From Fibrobacter sp. UWH6 (GTDB lineage: Bacteria > Fibrobacterota > Fibrobacteria > Fibrobacterales > Fibrobacteraceae), in NCBI RefSeq assembly GCF_900142465.1, contig NZ_FRAX01000009.1, positions 1 to 64,000 on the forward strand: a stretch of 64,000 nucleotides of DNA. Direction: 5' to 3'. The translations under genes and the position numbers were made by a program. The first letter of the stretch is position 1. Every line of letters starts with the position of its first letter. Below are positions 30,891-39,516 of this stretch, one piece after another. The notes under the pieces were generated by a model, which made no database searches, was not told the origin of the DNA, and worked only from the letters and a program-made list of their open reading frames with translations.

Positions 30891-30965
30891 GCATTCATTT
30901 CACGCTTTCTAAAAGTTGTTCCTTTGCGATTGCACTCAGCACGGAAAATGCGGTTAGCTTGTTGC
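30891..30965. repeat. Tail of a rhuM gene, copy B, fused to the MetE-like pseudogene
   Basis: It encodes LTAFSVLSAIAKEQLLESVK and a stop, matching the end of the rhuM gene at 29712. It joins the MetE-like sequence exactly after VGNK, where the intact MetE-like protein has VGNKLTVEEQ and rhuM has LGSKLTAF. A short shared GTTAGCTTG-type stretch marks the junction. Confidence 0.8.
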
Positions 30966-31691
30966 CCACATCGCAGGAGGCAAAGCCACATTGAGGGCTC
31001 AGCTTCAGACGTTCCAAAGGAATGTACTTGGTCGCTTCCTTAATGCGGGCGATAACCGTCGCCTTGTCTTCCAGCTTGGGGGACTTGGAAGTAATCAAGC
31101 CAAGAACCACAACCTTGTCGGCGCTTACCTTTGACAAGGGCTCAAAACCACCGGAGCGTTCGTCATCGTATTCCAGATAAAGCGTGTTCACATTTTCACG
31201 GGCGAAAACGTAATCCGCCACGGAATCGTAGGGGCCGCTGGTGAAATAGGTGGAGTGATAGTTGCCACGACAAATGTGGGTATTGATCTGCAAGTCCGCA
31301 GGTTTGCCTTCGATGGCCAGGTTGTTCACATGAAGCAGCTGATTTTTCACCACGTCAAGGCTCAAGCCCAGGGACTTATAGCGCTGTGCGGCGGCATCGC
31401 CAACGATTGCACCCCAGGTACAGTCATCGAACTGGATAGTTCTGCAGCCAGCGTCATAAAGCTGACGGATTACGCCGCGGTAGGCGTAGGCAATATCTTC
31501 AATCAGTTCATCGTTTGTGGCGTAGAACTTGCGGGTCGTTTCGATGTTCTGGGGAACGATAAGCTGCTGGAAAAGTTGAGCAGGAGCAGGAATGGTCTGC
31601 TTGGCTTCATGACCGTCACTTTCAAGAGACTTCACAAATTTGCGGGGCGCAGAAAACTGCCCACCACATCAAAATGGTGCGTATTTGACAT
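30895..31691 (-). pseudogene. Damaged second copy of the MetE-family methyltransferase gene (chimeric 3' end)
   Basis: From the ATG at 31691 it reads HHFDVVGSFLRPA as in the intact copy at 11660-12778, then meets a stop. In another frame it resumes at RKFVKSLESDGHEAKQT. About 90 codons between these points are missing, with a frame change. The rest follows the intact copy (LDDCTWG-like DDCTWGAIVGD, HICRGNYHST, QCGFAS). The normal C-terminus WAKIALVKEITEEVWG is replaced by the end of a rhuM gene. A GTG start at 31635 would give 246 residues without the N-terminal part. The promoter with its methionine box (31810-31876) is intact, so it may still be transcribed. Confidence 0.85.
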
Positions 31692-31809
31692 CGTATTTTT
31701 CCTTTTCATGTTGTCGCAGGGCTAAAGGAGAGCACTAGGCGCAAACCTTCGCCGCCACGCTGTCATCAAAGACAGTATTCAACTAAGAGTTATTTCTTAG
31801 ATGCCGCCA

Positions 31810-31876
31810 AATATAGATGGAATCTATCGCTTTGTCCAATACTTAATTTTTAGAGTTTGCGATAGTTTTTTGCTAT
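31810..31876 (-). promoter_or_regulatory. Promoter with LysR-type methionine box for the damaged MetE-like copy
   Basis: Minus strand: ATAG-N7-CTAT (31862-31876), then 22 bp ending TAAAAATTAAGTA, TGGACA (31833-31838), 17 bp, TATATT (31810-31815). The box overlaps the stop codon of the neighbouring exporter gene. Confidence 0.7.
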
Positions 31877-32373
31877 ACGCCTTTATGAAAGAATCGATTC
31901 CACTTGATTTCAAAGGATCTTTTCTTTTGCAGGTGTATGACGAAGGTGACGCCAAAGACCATCAGCAAAATCGCCAAGAAGCATACCATAAAGTTGTAGA
32001 AGAATATGTGTATGTAATGGTCAAACAAACCGTCGCTCGGAGTCTTGAAACAAAGAATCAGGGACTGCACGGAGCGATAGGCGTACATACCGGGAATCAT
32101 GGGAAGTAGCGCCGGGAACGCCAAGGATTCGCAGGGGCACTTCCAGACTTTTCGCAAAAGGACTGCAAACGTCCCGATGGAAAAACCCGCCACGAGACTC
32201 GCCCATATAATGTGAAAGCCGCAAAGGTTCATCAACACAAATCGGGTGACGTGGCCAATGGCCGCCACAAGGCCGCAACCTGCGAAAATCCGTTTAGGCA
32301 CATTGCTGATGCTTCCAAATCCGACGGCTGCAATGGAAGCGAAAAATCCGTCTTGAAGTAATGTCAGTAACAT
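31873..32373 (-). CDS. Threonine/serine exporter, small subunit (ThrE C-terminal type, YjjB-like)
   Basis: The protein (166 residues from MLLTLLQDGFFASIAAVGFG) has four to five membrane helices and the PALLPMIPGMYAYRSV segment typical of the DUF3815/ThrE_2 half. It starts 1-2 bp after the stop of the DUF1212-type gene, forming a split ThrE exporter. Such pairs export threonine, serine or, in some bacteria, dicarboxylates such as succinate. Succinate export would suit a Fibrobacter, but the substrate cannot be told from sequence. Confidence 0.85.
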   Translation of the reverse strand: MLLTLLQDGFFASIAAVGFGSISNVPKRIFAGCGLVAAIGHVTRFVLMNLCGFHIIWASLVAGFSIGTFAVLLRKVWKCPCESLAFPALLPMIPGMYAYRSVQSLILCFKTPSDGLFDHYIHIFFYNFMVCFLAILLMVFGVTFVIHLQKKRSFEIKWNRFFHKGV

Positions 32374-32374
32374 A

Positions 32375-33307
32375 TTAGAAGAAATGAAGGTTGGTGAGAA
32401 CAAGGCCTACGCAAAAACCTAGCGATAGGCAGATAGTTAGAATGGCGCCCTTAAAAAACTGGCTGATGCAACCCAGGAACATTCCATTCAGCAAATTGCT
32501 AAGCGAATTAATATACGGGATTCCCGGAACCAGGTAAAGGATGCTTGTAGCGAGAGCCACATTAGGTGTTTCTCCAATCTGAAAAACATAGCCGCTGGTG
32601 CCAATGACCGTAGAAATGGTAGCCGCCAAAATCGTACCCATTCTAAAATCCAGTTTGAACCGCGAGCACAAAGTTCTTCGCAAGTAAAATCCGCAGGCAG
32701 TCGCTGTAGCCACAATGGCCATGGAAATAAAGTCCCCGTTGAACAGCCTGCAGAACGAAGCGTTGGCAAGGCTCGCCAGCACAAGAACAAAATTTGGATG
32801 CAGCCTTTTTACCACAAGAATCTTCTGGAACTTTTCATAGAAAATTTCGGGAGAATAATTTTCTGTCACCGTTTCCTTGGCAAGATGATTCAGCAAAATA
32901 ATCCTGTCAAAGTCAAGGGGATTCTCCTTGATCTTCTGGTTGATGGTATAAGTTTTCTGTCGTTTATCATCTACAGCGCAAAGGAGAATATGCTGCGGCA
33001 AGCCAGTCACTTCGGCATGAATTCCAAAGTGGGTCGAAAGGTACGCCACGCTGGACAAAACCTGCATACTGGTCGCACCGCAAGCAGCCAGCGTCGCCGC
33101 AAACTCCGCAATCATTTTGCAAACAATGAATTCCTGATTCTCCTGTTGTTCAAGAATTTCAGAAAGCGGCGAGGCGCTCGTCCCCATCCCTTTCTTCGTG
33201 ATAAATGCTTCATAAATAATCAGGAAAAGTACGATTGCAAAACATGCGCCTATAAGAACGGTTGCATTTCCAGAGGAAACGCTAGTGATGTCAATATCAA
33301 TTCCCAT
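32375..33307 (-). CDS. Threonine/serine exporter, large subunit (ThrE N-terminal type, YjjP-like)
   Basis: This 310-residue membrane protein has an N-terminal soluble part with GATSMQVLSSVAYLSTHFG and LPQHILLCAV (DUF1212-type). Several helices follow, including the conserved SILYLVPGIPYINSLSNLLNG. It is co-transcribed with the small subunit that follows directly. The first helix (about 12-35) is unusual for the family, which often starts cytoplasmic. The pair is followed closely by the methionine-box promoter of the damaged MetE-like gene. Confidence 0.87.
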   Translation of the reverse strand: MGIDIDITSVSSGNATVLIGACFAIVLFLIIYEAFITKKGMGTSASPLSEILEQQENQEFIVCKMIAEFAATLAACGATSMQVLSSVAYLSTHFGIHAEVTGLPQHILLCAVDDKRQKTYTINQKIKENPLDFDRIILLNHLAKETVTENYSPEIFYEKFQKILVVKRLHPNFVLVLASLANASFCRLFNGDFISMAIVATATACGFYLRRTLCSRFKLDFRMGTILAATISTVIGTSGYVFQIGETPNVALATSILYLVPGIPYINSLSNLLNGMFLGCISQFFKGAILTICLSLGFCVGLVLTNLHFF

Positions 33308-33327
33308 GGAAATGCCCTCAACAAAAA

Positions 33328-33858
33328 CTAGTCTTCGATGCAGCGGACAGACGCAGCAATATCCTTGTTGAAGTGTTCCACGGTAATGATGCCGTTATCA
33401 CTGATGTTCAGCATATAGGCGCGAACCGCATCGTACTCGTCATCAATCCAAATGCGAGCCGACTTGTCGCGATCCACATAGTTGTCTTCATGGTAACGGA
33501 AGCCTGCATTAACCACATTCAGCTTTGCAAATTCACCGGACGCAATCAGAGATTCATACTCAGCTTTTGTAGGAACATGCCAGCCAAGAGGACAAGCCTT
33601 CTTTGCGGCAGCCCAAGTATAAAGGCGACCATAGTCAAAACACATCTTGAAATCATCGCCATAGCAGTAGCTGAAATCCGTGTAGAAATTGGCATTCTGT
33701 GCAAACCACTTTTTCCCATTCGCATTCACGACTTTATAGACATTCTCGCTACATTTCAAGGATGTTTGATCATCGCTGAATTTGCATTTATGGAAGTCTT
33801 CGCAGGCGGTAAGGACGAAGGTTGCGGTAATTGCCAAGAAGGGAAGAATTTTCATCAT
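33328..33858 (-). CDS. Fibrobacter major-paralogous-domain lipoprotein
   Basis: This 176-residue protein has a lipoprotein signal (LAITATFVLTACEDFHKC). The domain shows VNANGKKWFAQNANF, GRLYTWAAAKKACPLGWHVPTKAEYESL and a C-terminal AASVRCIED. This is the TIGR02145-type domain that is amplified in Fibrobacter succinogenes and gives strong taxonomic information. The function is unknown; these domains are surface-exposed and distantly resemble FGE-sulfatase/C-lectin-like folds. It lies 20 bp upstream of the exporter pair, in the same orientation. Confidence 0.88.
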   Translation of the reverse strand: MMKILPFLAITATFVLTACEDFHKCKFSDDQTSLKCSENVYKVVNANGKKWFAQNANFYTDFSYCYGDDFKMCFDYGRLYTWAAAKKACPLGWHVPTKAEYESLIASGEFAKLNVVNAGFRYHEDNYVDRDKSARIWIDDEYDAVRAYMLNISDNGIITVEHFNKDIAASVRCIED

Positions 33859-33957
33859 TGTGAACTCCTATGTTTTTTTGTTCGGGCCACAATGTAGAAT
33901 CCCAAAGTTTTTTTGACTAATACTTTATATTTCTGAAAATTATATGTTTTTTTAATA

Positions 33958-33976
33958 CAATCAATTTTTATGATTG
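33958..33976. promoter_or_regulatory. Inverted repeat in the divergent region before csoR
   Basis: CAATCA-ATTTTTA-TGATTG is a perfect 6-bp dyad with a 7-bp centre, between the minus-strand lipoprotein gene and csoR. The binding protein is unknown. Confidence 0.35.
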
Positions 33977-34054
33977 ATAAATCACGAAAGATGAATATTT
34001 GCACTAAGCACTACAATTTCACACCGGGAAAGCACACTCATAGATAAAATGTAT

Positions 34055-34084
34055 TGGTACATACCCCCTAGGGGTATGTATATT
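34055..34084 (+). promoter_or_regulatory. csoR-copA promoter with CsoR operator in the spacer
   Basis: TTGGTA (34055-34060) and TATATT (34079-34084) are 18 bp apart. The spacer is almost entirely CATACCCC-CTA-GGGGTATG (34060-34078), a GC-centred palindrome of the kind bound by CsoR. Copper-free CsoR on this site would block RNA polymerase. Confidence 0.85.
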
Positions 34085-34090
34085 TACAGT

Positions 34091-34396
34091 ATGAAAAAAG
34101 AAAAATGTTGCTGTTCCTGCAAGAAAAAGGAACGAGAAAATTCCGAAATCAAGAGCCTCATGACCCGTCTGAACCGCATTGAGGGGCAGGTCAAGGGCAT
34201 TCGAAACATGATTGAAAATGACGCCTACTGCACCGACGTTCTGGTACAGGTGTCCGCCGTCAACGCTGCGTTAAACGCATTTAGCAAGACTTTGCTAGCA
34301 AACCATATCAAGACCTGCGTTGCAAATGATATCCGAGCTGGCAAGGACGAGGTCATCGACGACCTGTTGAACACGCTTCAGAAAATGATGAAATAG
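34091..34396 (+). CDS. csoR: CsoR-family copper-sensing repressor
   Basis: The protein (101 residues from MKKEKCCCSCKKK) has the CsoR/RcnR helix bundle: LMTRLNRIEGQVKGIRNMIE, DAYCTDVLVQVSAVNAAL and LANHIKTCV. The Cys in DAYC and the His and Cys in NHIKTC are the Cu(I) ligands of CsoR. The Cys-rich N-terminus (CCCSC) is an extra feature that may bind metal. A longer start at 34049 would lie within the operator and is rejected. It is followed 12 bp later by copA, giving a copper-induced operon. Confidence 0.9.
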   Translation: MKKEKCCCSCKKKERENSEIKSLMTRLNRIEGQVKGIRNMIENDAYCTDVLVQVSAVNAALNAFSKTLLANHIKTCVANDIRAGKDEVIDDLLNTLQKMMK

Positions 34397-34408
34397 GTCG
34401 GGCAAGCA

Positions 34409-37087
34409 ATGCAAAAATTCAATGTTACAGGAATGAGTTGCGCCGCCTGCGTGGCCCGTGTCGAAAAGGCAGTGAACAGCGTAGAGGGCGTAGAAAATTG
34501 CGCCGTCAGTCTATTGACGAATTCCATGAACGTGGAAGGTACCGCCGACTCCGCAGCCATTATCCGCGCCGTAGAAAAAGCAGGTTACAAGGCAAACGTG
34601 CAAAAAAGCGCAGGCGAGCCATCGAGCGAGAACGCCACAGGGATTGCGAACGATACAGGGAACGCAGCCGGAACCGCCGACGCCCTGGAAAGTGTAGCCA
34701 CCGCAGAAATCAACATTTTGAAACGTCGCCTGATTGCCTCCCTTATTTTCTTACTGCCGTTGCTTTACTTCAGCATGGGCCACATGATGTTTGGCTGGCC
34801 CCTGCCCGATTGGTTCATGTCTCCCGACAAGAATCACGTAGCCATGGGTTTGGTGCAACTGATTTTAGCAGGCATCATCCTTGTCATAAACCAGAAATTT
34901 TTCATCAATGGTTTCAGGGGATTGCTTCACCGCGCACCCAACATGGACTCCCTGGTGGCACTCGGTGCAGGAGCCTCATACCTTTATAGCATCGCCGTTA
35001 TTTTCGCCATGAGCCGCGCCCAAGTCGTCGGCGGGGTTTCCGCTGCAGAAACCTGGATGGACAACTACTACTTTGAAGGTGCCGCAACCATCGTCACCCT
35101 CATTACCGTAGGCAAGTTACTGGAAGCAATCTCCAAGGGCAAGACAACCAACGCCTTGAAGAGCCTAATGAAACTGGCCCCGCAGCAGGCAACGATTGAA
35201 GAAGACGGCGTAGAAAAAATCGTCCCCATCGAAAAAGTTCAGGTGGGATCCATTTTCATTGTGAAGCCCGGCGAAAATATTCCTGTAGACGGCATGGTCT
35301 TGGAAGGTTCTTCTGCCGTTAACGAATCCGCATTAACCGGCGAAAGCCTGCCTATCGACAAGAACATCGGCGACACCGTTACTTCGGCCACATTGAATCA
35401 GTCTGGTTATTTGAAGTGCCGCGCCACCCGCGTCGGGAAGGACACGACCCTTTCCCAAATTATTCAGCTGGTCAGCGATGCCGCTGCAACAAAGGCTCCC
35501 ATTTCAAAAATTGCAGATCGCGTTGCAGGCATTTTTGTTCCGACGGTCATTGGAATCGCCATTGTCACTTTCGCCGTATGGTTTTTCGTCGGCGCAGAAA
35601 TCGGGTTTTCTCTAGCCCGTGCCATTACGGTGCTTGTCATTAGCTGCCCCTGCGCCTTGGGCCTTGCCACCCCAGTGGCCATTATGGTAGGCAACGGTGT
35701 GGGCGCCAAGCATGGCATTCTTTTCAAGACTTCCGCCGCACTTGAAAATACAGGCAGGACTCAAATTGTTGCGTTGGATAAAACCGGTACCATTACTAAA
35801 GGCGAACCCAAGGTAACCGACATCATCGTCGCCGACAATGTTTCCAGAAGCGATTTAATGAACATCGCCAAGTGCATTGAAAGCAAGAGCGAACATCCGT
35901 TGGCAAAGGCGATTTTGAATTACGAAGGCGGCGAATTGAGCAGCGCAGCCTCCGACACGACTTCCAGCGCAAATCTTGTGATTGAAAATTTTGAGGCGTT
36001 GCCTGGAAACGGTTTGCTGGGAACGATAAACGGCCAGCAAGTTTTTGCAGGAAGCTTGAAGTTCATCGCAAGCGCAGTGAATGTATCCAGTGCCATGACT
36101 ACCGCAGCCCACAAGCTGGCAGAATCTGGTAAGACTCCCCTGCTATTCGCCAAGGGCAATTCTCTGCTGGGGATAATCGCCGTCGCAGACACCTTGAAGG
36201 ATGGCAGCAAGCAGGCCATTGCGGAACTGAAAAGCATGGGCGTTCATGTGGTGATGCTCACCGGCGATAACGAACGTACAGCAAACGCCATCGCAAAAGA
36301 AGCAGGCGTAGATGAAGTTGTCGCAGGGGTTCTTCCCGACGGAAAGGAAGCCATCATCCAGAAACTGCAAGAACATGGCCACGTCACCATGGTTGGTGAC
36401 GGCATCAACGATGCCCCGGCCCTGACCCGGGCAGACGTAGGTATGGCCATCGGGGCAGGGGCCGACGTGGCCATTGACGCCGCCGACGTAGTTCTCGTCA
36501 AGAGCAATCTTCTGGACGTTCCCGCAGCCATCCGCCTGAGCCGTGCCTCCATCAGGAACATTCACGAAAATCTCTTCTGGGCATTCATCTACAACGTCAT
36601 CGGAATCCCTCTGGCGGCAGGCTGCTACTACAAGCTTTTCGGATGGAGCCTGAACGCAACATTTGCCGCCCTCGCCATGAGCCTTTCCAGTTTCTGCGTG
36701 GTCACCAACGCATTGCGTTTGAATTTCGCAAACATCGGCAGTTCCCATAGGGACAAAAAGCTGAAGAAATCCATTTCAGGAAAAATTATCAAAGTCAACG
36801 ACGAACCTTCTGCAGAACTAGAAACCGCAGACACCCCCGAAACCAACGTGCTCCCCGAAGCATCAAAACCAGAGGACACTCCCATGACCAAAACATTCAC
36901 CGTCGAAGGCATGATGTGCAGCCATTGCGAAGCCGCCGTAAAAAAGGCGCTGGAAGCAATCCCCGGCGTAGACACCGCCAAGGCCAATCACAAGACAAAC
37001 TCCGTAGAAGTCACCTTTTCCGAAAAGGTTCCTGTCGAAACTATTAAGAAAGTTATAACCACCGCGGGCTACGAATTCAAGAATTAA
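34409..37087 (+). CDS. copA: Copper-exporting P1B-type ATPase with N- and C-terminal metal-binding domains
   Basis: In this 892-residue protein the N-terminal HMA domain has GMSCAAC (about 8-14). Eight membrane helices carry the CPC copper site in ISCPCALGLATP (about 410). The catalytic core has the TGES actuator loop, DKTGTIT with the phosphorylated Asp (about 456), SEHPLAKAI and GDGINDAPAL. After the last helices a Glu/Pro/Thr-rich linker leads to a second HMA domain with GMMCSHC (about 834-840). A C-terminal HMA domain is unusual for CopA and looks like a fused CopZ chaperone. It is co-transcribed with csoR and ends 20 bp before the convergent mnmA. Confidence 0.93.
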   Translation: MQKFNVTGMSCAACVARVEKAVNSVEGVENCAVSLLTNSMNVEGTADSAAIIRAVEKAGYKANVQKSAGEPSSENATGIANDTGNAAGTADALESVATAEINILKRRLIASLIFLLPLLYFSMGHMMFGWPLPDWFMSPDKNHVAMGLVQLILAGIILVINQKFFINGFRGLLHRAPNMDSLVALGAGASYLYSIAVIFAMSRAQVVGGVSAAETWMDNYYFEGAATIVTLITVGKLLEAISKGKTTNALKSLMKLAPQQATIEEDGVEKIVPIEKVQVGSIFIVKPGENIPVDGMVLEGSSAVNESALTGESLPIDKNIGDTVTSATLNQSGYLKCRATRVGKDTTLSQIIQLVSDAAATKAPISKIADRVAGIFVPTVIGIAIVTFAVWFFVGAEIGFSLARAITVLVISCPCALGLATPVAIMVGNGVGAKHGILFKTSAALENTGRTQIVALDKTGTITKGEPKVTDIIVADNVSRSDLMNIAKCIESKSEHPLAKAILNYEGGELSSAASDTTSSANLVIENFEALPGNGLLGTINGQQVFAGSLKFIASAVNVSSAMTTAAHKLAESGKTPLLFAKGNSLLGIIAVADTLKDGSKQAIAELKSMGVHVVMLTGDNERTANAIAKEAGVDEVVAGVLPDGKEAIIQKLQEHGHVTMVGDGINDAPALTRADVGMAIGAGADVAIDAADVVLVKSNLLDVPAAIRLSRASIRNIHENLFWAFIYNVIGIPLAAGCYYKLFGWSLNATFAALAMSLSSFCVVTNALRLNFANIGSSHRDKKLKKSISGKIIKVNDEPSAELETADTPETNVLPEASKPEDTPMTKTFTVEGMMCSHCEAAVKKALEAIPGVDTAKANHKTNSVEVTFSEKVPVETIKKVITTAGYEFKN
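36884..37087 (+). other. Possible internal translation start giving a free CopZ-like chaperone
   Basis: Within copA an in-frame ATG at 36884 begins MTKTFTVEGMMCSHCEAAV, a complete 67-residue HMA/CopZ protein. AGAGGA lies 7 nt upstream of this ATG, a usable ribosome site. The segment could be made both as the tail of CopA and as a separate chaperone. No experimental sign is available; the alternative is a simple fusion. Confidence 0.35.
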
Positions 37088-37106
37088 CGCAAAAAATTTA
37101 TTGATT

Positions 37107-38219
37107 CTACTTTGTGATAATTCCCGAAGCTACAATTCCCTGACCGGCGTACAGCACCAGAATCTGTCCGGGAGCAGAAGCGAACTGCGGCTCGTCAAAA
37201 TGAACGCTAATTGTTCCGGCGTTCACATCCAGCGATGTAATTCGAGCCAAAGAACCCTTGTGGCCCAAGCGGATATGAGCGGTCAAAGGTTGCTGCAACA
37301 ACGGAGAATCTTCGTCCACCATCAGGTTCAATTCTTCGGCATTTACGTCCACGCAGTTCATAACACTACGGGGACCAAGAATCACCTGGTTCTTTTTCAC
37401 ATCGATACTTACAACAAAGTAAGGTTCAGGAAGACCACCAATATTCAAGCCCTTGCGCTGACCGATGGTATAATGAATGATACCCTTGTGTTGGCCAAGA
37501 ACCTTACCGTTCATGTCCACAAAGTCACCAGGCTTGTTGTCGGATTCATCAAAGAGAACTGTGTAGTCACCGCATTCCAAAAAATCCTGGCTTTCTTTCT
37601 TGGTGGCAAAATCCACCCAGCCGATTTCTGCAGCCAAAGCCTTCACGTCGGTCTTCTTCATTCCACCCAGAGGGAAGATCACGGTAGACAGCTGTTCTGC
37701 TGTCAAGCGGGAAAGGAAGTAGGTCTGATCCTTGGAATCGTCCAAGGCAGCATAAAGGAAAGGTTCCTTGGGATTCTTGAATTCTATGCGGGCATAGTGA
37801 CCGGTAGCGAAATAATCGAATTCCACACCCATGCGGCGGGTAGCTGAATGCAAGGCGCCAAATTTAATATTCTGATTGCAGCGGACGCAAGGATTGGGGG
37901 TACGACCAGCACGGTACTCCGCACGGAAATAATCCAAAACCTGACGTTTGTATTCTTCAGTCACAGAAACAGTATAATGCGGTATGCCAAGGCGTTCTGC
38001 CACAGTCTTCGCCTGGGCGATATTTTCATCTTCACCAGGACCAAAGCAACCTTCACGACCTTCCACATGGGGCATGTTCTTGATAGAGCCATCCCACGTG
38101 GCCATGGTTACGCCAATGACTTCGTAGCCCTGTTTTTTCAGAAGATAAGCAGAAAGAGCAGAGTCAACACCACCGGAAAGGCCTACGGCCACACGTTTCT
38201 TAGAGGATTCCATATTCAC
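37107..38219 (-). CDS. mnmA: tRNA-specific 2-thiouridylase MnmA
   Basis: This 370-residue protein starts with KRVAVGLSGGVDSALSAYLL; SGGVDS is the PP-loop ATP site. It has TPNPCVRCNQNIKFG with the first catalytic Cys (about 108), YFATGHYAR, and a later Cys in SQDFLECGDY where many MnmA proteins have a GxCF-type loop. The C-terminal part has IHYTIGQRKGLNIGG and the SPGQILVLY-like APGQILVLYAG. It thiolates U34 of Lys, Glu and Gln tRNAs. Its sulfur comes from cysteine desulfurase relays, and cysK lies directly upstream on the same strand, separated by a terminator. Initiation may be at either of the first two Met. Confidence 0.92.
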   Translation of the reverse strand: MNMESSKKRVAVGLSGGVDSALSAYLLKKQGYEVIGVTMATWDGSIKNMPHVEGREGCFGPGEDENIAQAKTVAERLGIPHYTVSVTEEYKRQVLDYFRAEYRAGRTPNPCVRCNQNIKFGALHSATRRMGVEFDYFATGHYARIEFKNPKEPFLYAALDDSKDQTYFLSRLTAEQLSTVIFPLGGMKKTDVKALAAEIGWVDFATKKESQDFLECGDYTVLFDESDNKPGDFVDMNGKVLGQHKGIIHYTIGQRKGLNIGGLPEPYFVVSIDVKKNQVILGPRSVMNCVDVNAEELNLMVDEDSPLLQQPLTAHIRLGHKGSLARITSLDVNAGTISVHFDEPQFASAPGQILVLYAGQGIVASGIITK

Positions 38220-38256
38220 ACCTAAAATACAGATTCTTAATTACAAACATTCAATA

Positions 38257-38293
38257 AAAACGCCAGAAAGTTTGTTGAGCTTTCTGACGTCTT
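38257..38293 (-). terminator. Terminator of cysK
   Basis: Minus strand: GACGTCAGAAAG...CTTTCTGGCG followed by TTTTTATTG. It separates cysK from mnmA. Confidence 0.75.
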
Positions 38294-38413
38294 CTCACTC
38301 TGAAATTTTTATAAAGTGCATTGGGCAAGGTTCACTGGGCAGCAAATGAGACCACGCAGCCCCGCAACACTTTTTTAATTTTCGAAAATTTTTCGCGATC
38401 TAATTCGGCGAAC

Positions 38414-39346
38414 TTATTCAGCGAACAGTGCGGTAGAAAGGTAGCGGTCGCCGGTATCCGGGAGCAGGGCCACGATGGTCTTGCCCTTGTTTTCCGGACG
38501 CTTTGCCAGTTCCTTGGCAGCCCAGAGAGCGGCACCAGAAGAAATGCCCACCAGCACGCCTTCCTTGTGGCCGATTTCGCGACCAGCTTCGAATGCGGCT
38601 TCGTTTTCTACTGCGATGATTTCGTCGTAGACCTTGGTGTTCAAGGTGTCAGGAACGAAACCTGCGCCAATGCCCTGGATCTTGTGAGCGCCAGCAACAC
38701 CCTTGGAAAGTACCGGAGAGGAAGCGGGTTCCACAGCAACAACCTTCACGTTGGGGTTCTGGGACTTCAGATATTCGCCAACGCCCGTGACGGTACCACC
38801 GGTACCCACACCGGCAACAAAGATATCCACCTTACCGTCGGTGTCTTCCCAGATTTCCGGGCCGGTAGTGGCGCGGTGAGTAGCCGGGTTTGCGGGATTC
38901 ACGAACTGGCCAGGAATAAAACTGTTGGGAATTTCTGCAGCCAGTTCGTTGGCACGGGCGATAGCACCCTTCATGCCCTTGGCCCCTTCGGTAAGAACAA
39001 GTTCTGCACCGTAGGCCTTGATAATCTGGCGGCGTTCAACGCTCATGGTTTCGGGCATCACGATGATGATGCGGTAGCCGCGGGCTGCAGCAACGGAAGC
39101 AAGGCCAATGCCAGTGTTACCGGAGGTCGGTTCGATAATCACTGCACCGGGTTTCAGCTTGCCGGACTTTTCGGCGTCATCCAGAATACCCTTGGCGATA
39201 CGGTCCTTCACGGAACCTGCGGGGTTAAAATATTCAAGCTTTGCCAGAACCTTCGCACCGAGATTGTTAGCGGCTTCGATGTGAGTAAGTTCCAGAAGAG
39301 GAGTGTGACCAATCAGCTGATCTGCAGAAGTATAAATTTTTGACAT
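38414..39346 (-). CDS. cysK: Cysteine synthase A (O-acetylserine sulfhydrylase)
   Basis: This 310-residue fold-type II PLP enzyme carries the PLP lysine in [16 protein letters not shown], the substrate loop [12 protein letters not shown], the phosphate-binding [11 protein letters not shown] and the C-terminal SSGAALWAA and [11 protein letters not shown]. It makes cysteine from O-acetylserine and sulfide. It is flanked by repeats: 39366-39512 lies between it and metY, which is transcribed in the same direction. No methionine box is seen before it. Confidence 0.95.
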   Translation of the reverse strand: MSKIYTSADQLIGHTPLLELTHIEAANNLGAKVLAKLEYFNPAGSVKDRIAKGILDDAEKSGKLKPGAVIIEPTSGNTGIGLASVAAARGYRIIIVMPETMSVERRQIIKAYGAELVLTEGAKGMKGAIARANELAAEIPNSFIPGQFVNPANPATHRATTGPEIWEDTDGKVDIFVAGVGTGGTVTGVGEYLKSQNPNVKVVAVEPASSPVLSKGVAGAHKIQGIGAGFVPDTLNTKVYDEIIAVENEAAFEAGREIGHKEGVLVGISSGAALWAAKELAKRPENKGKTIVALLPDTGDRYLSTALFAE

Positions 39347-39365
39347 GTTTTTTCTCCAAAAAAAG

Positions 39366-39512
39366 TTTTGAGGGCGGCGCTTCGCGCCTTTCAGGTTTGA
39401 GGTCGTTCGCTTCGCTCACTTTGAGGTATGCCAATTACATTCTAATTGCTAACAATGCCTCTAGGTGCGTAAGCACCGACCTGACACCTCAAAGCGAAGC
39501 GACCTCACACCC
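39366..39512. repeat. REP-like repeat cluster between metY and cysK
   Basis: It contains GAGGTCGTTCGCTTCGCTCACTTTGAGGTATG and, inverted near the end, CACCTCAAAGCGAAGCGACCTC (given here as a description of two related halves at about 39398-39430 and 39485-39508). It also holds GTGC-GTAA-GCAC as a hairpin at about 39465-39476. Related units are at 10202-10254 and 40811-40871. It occupies almost the whole gap between the genes. Confidence 0.65.
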
Positions 39513-39516
39513 GTTA

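Noticed and set aside
30653-31043. Several small open frames in the GC-rich block
   Set aside because: They arise from base composition in a repeat element and lack start signals or similarity to each other.
33901-33960. Fifth copy of the methionine-box promoter before the 33328-33858 lipoprotein
   Set aside because: AAGTATTAGTCA resembles the -35 block, but no ATAR-N7-YTAT box lies 22 bp upstream.
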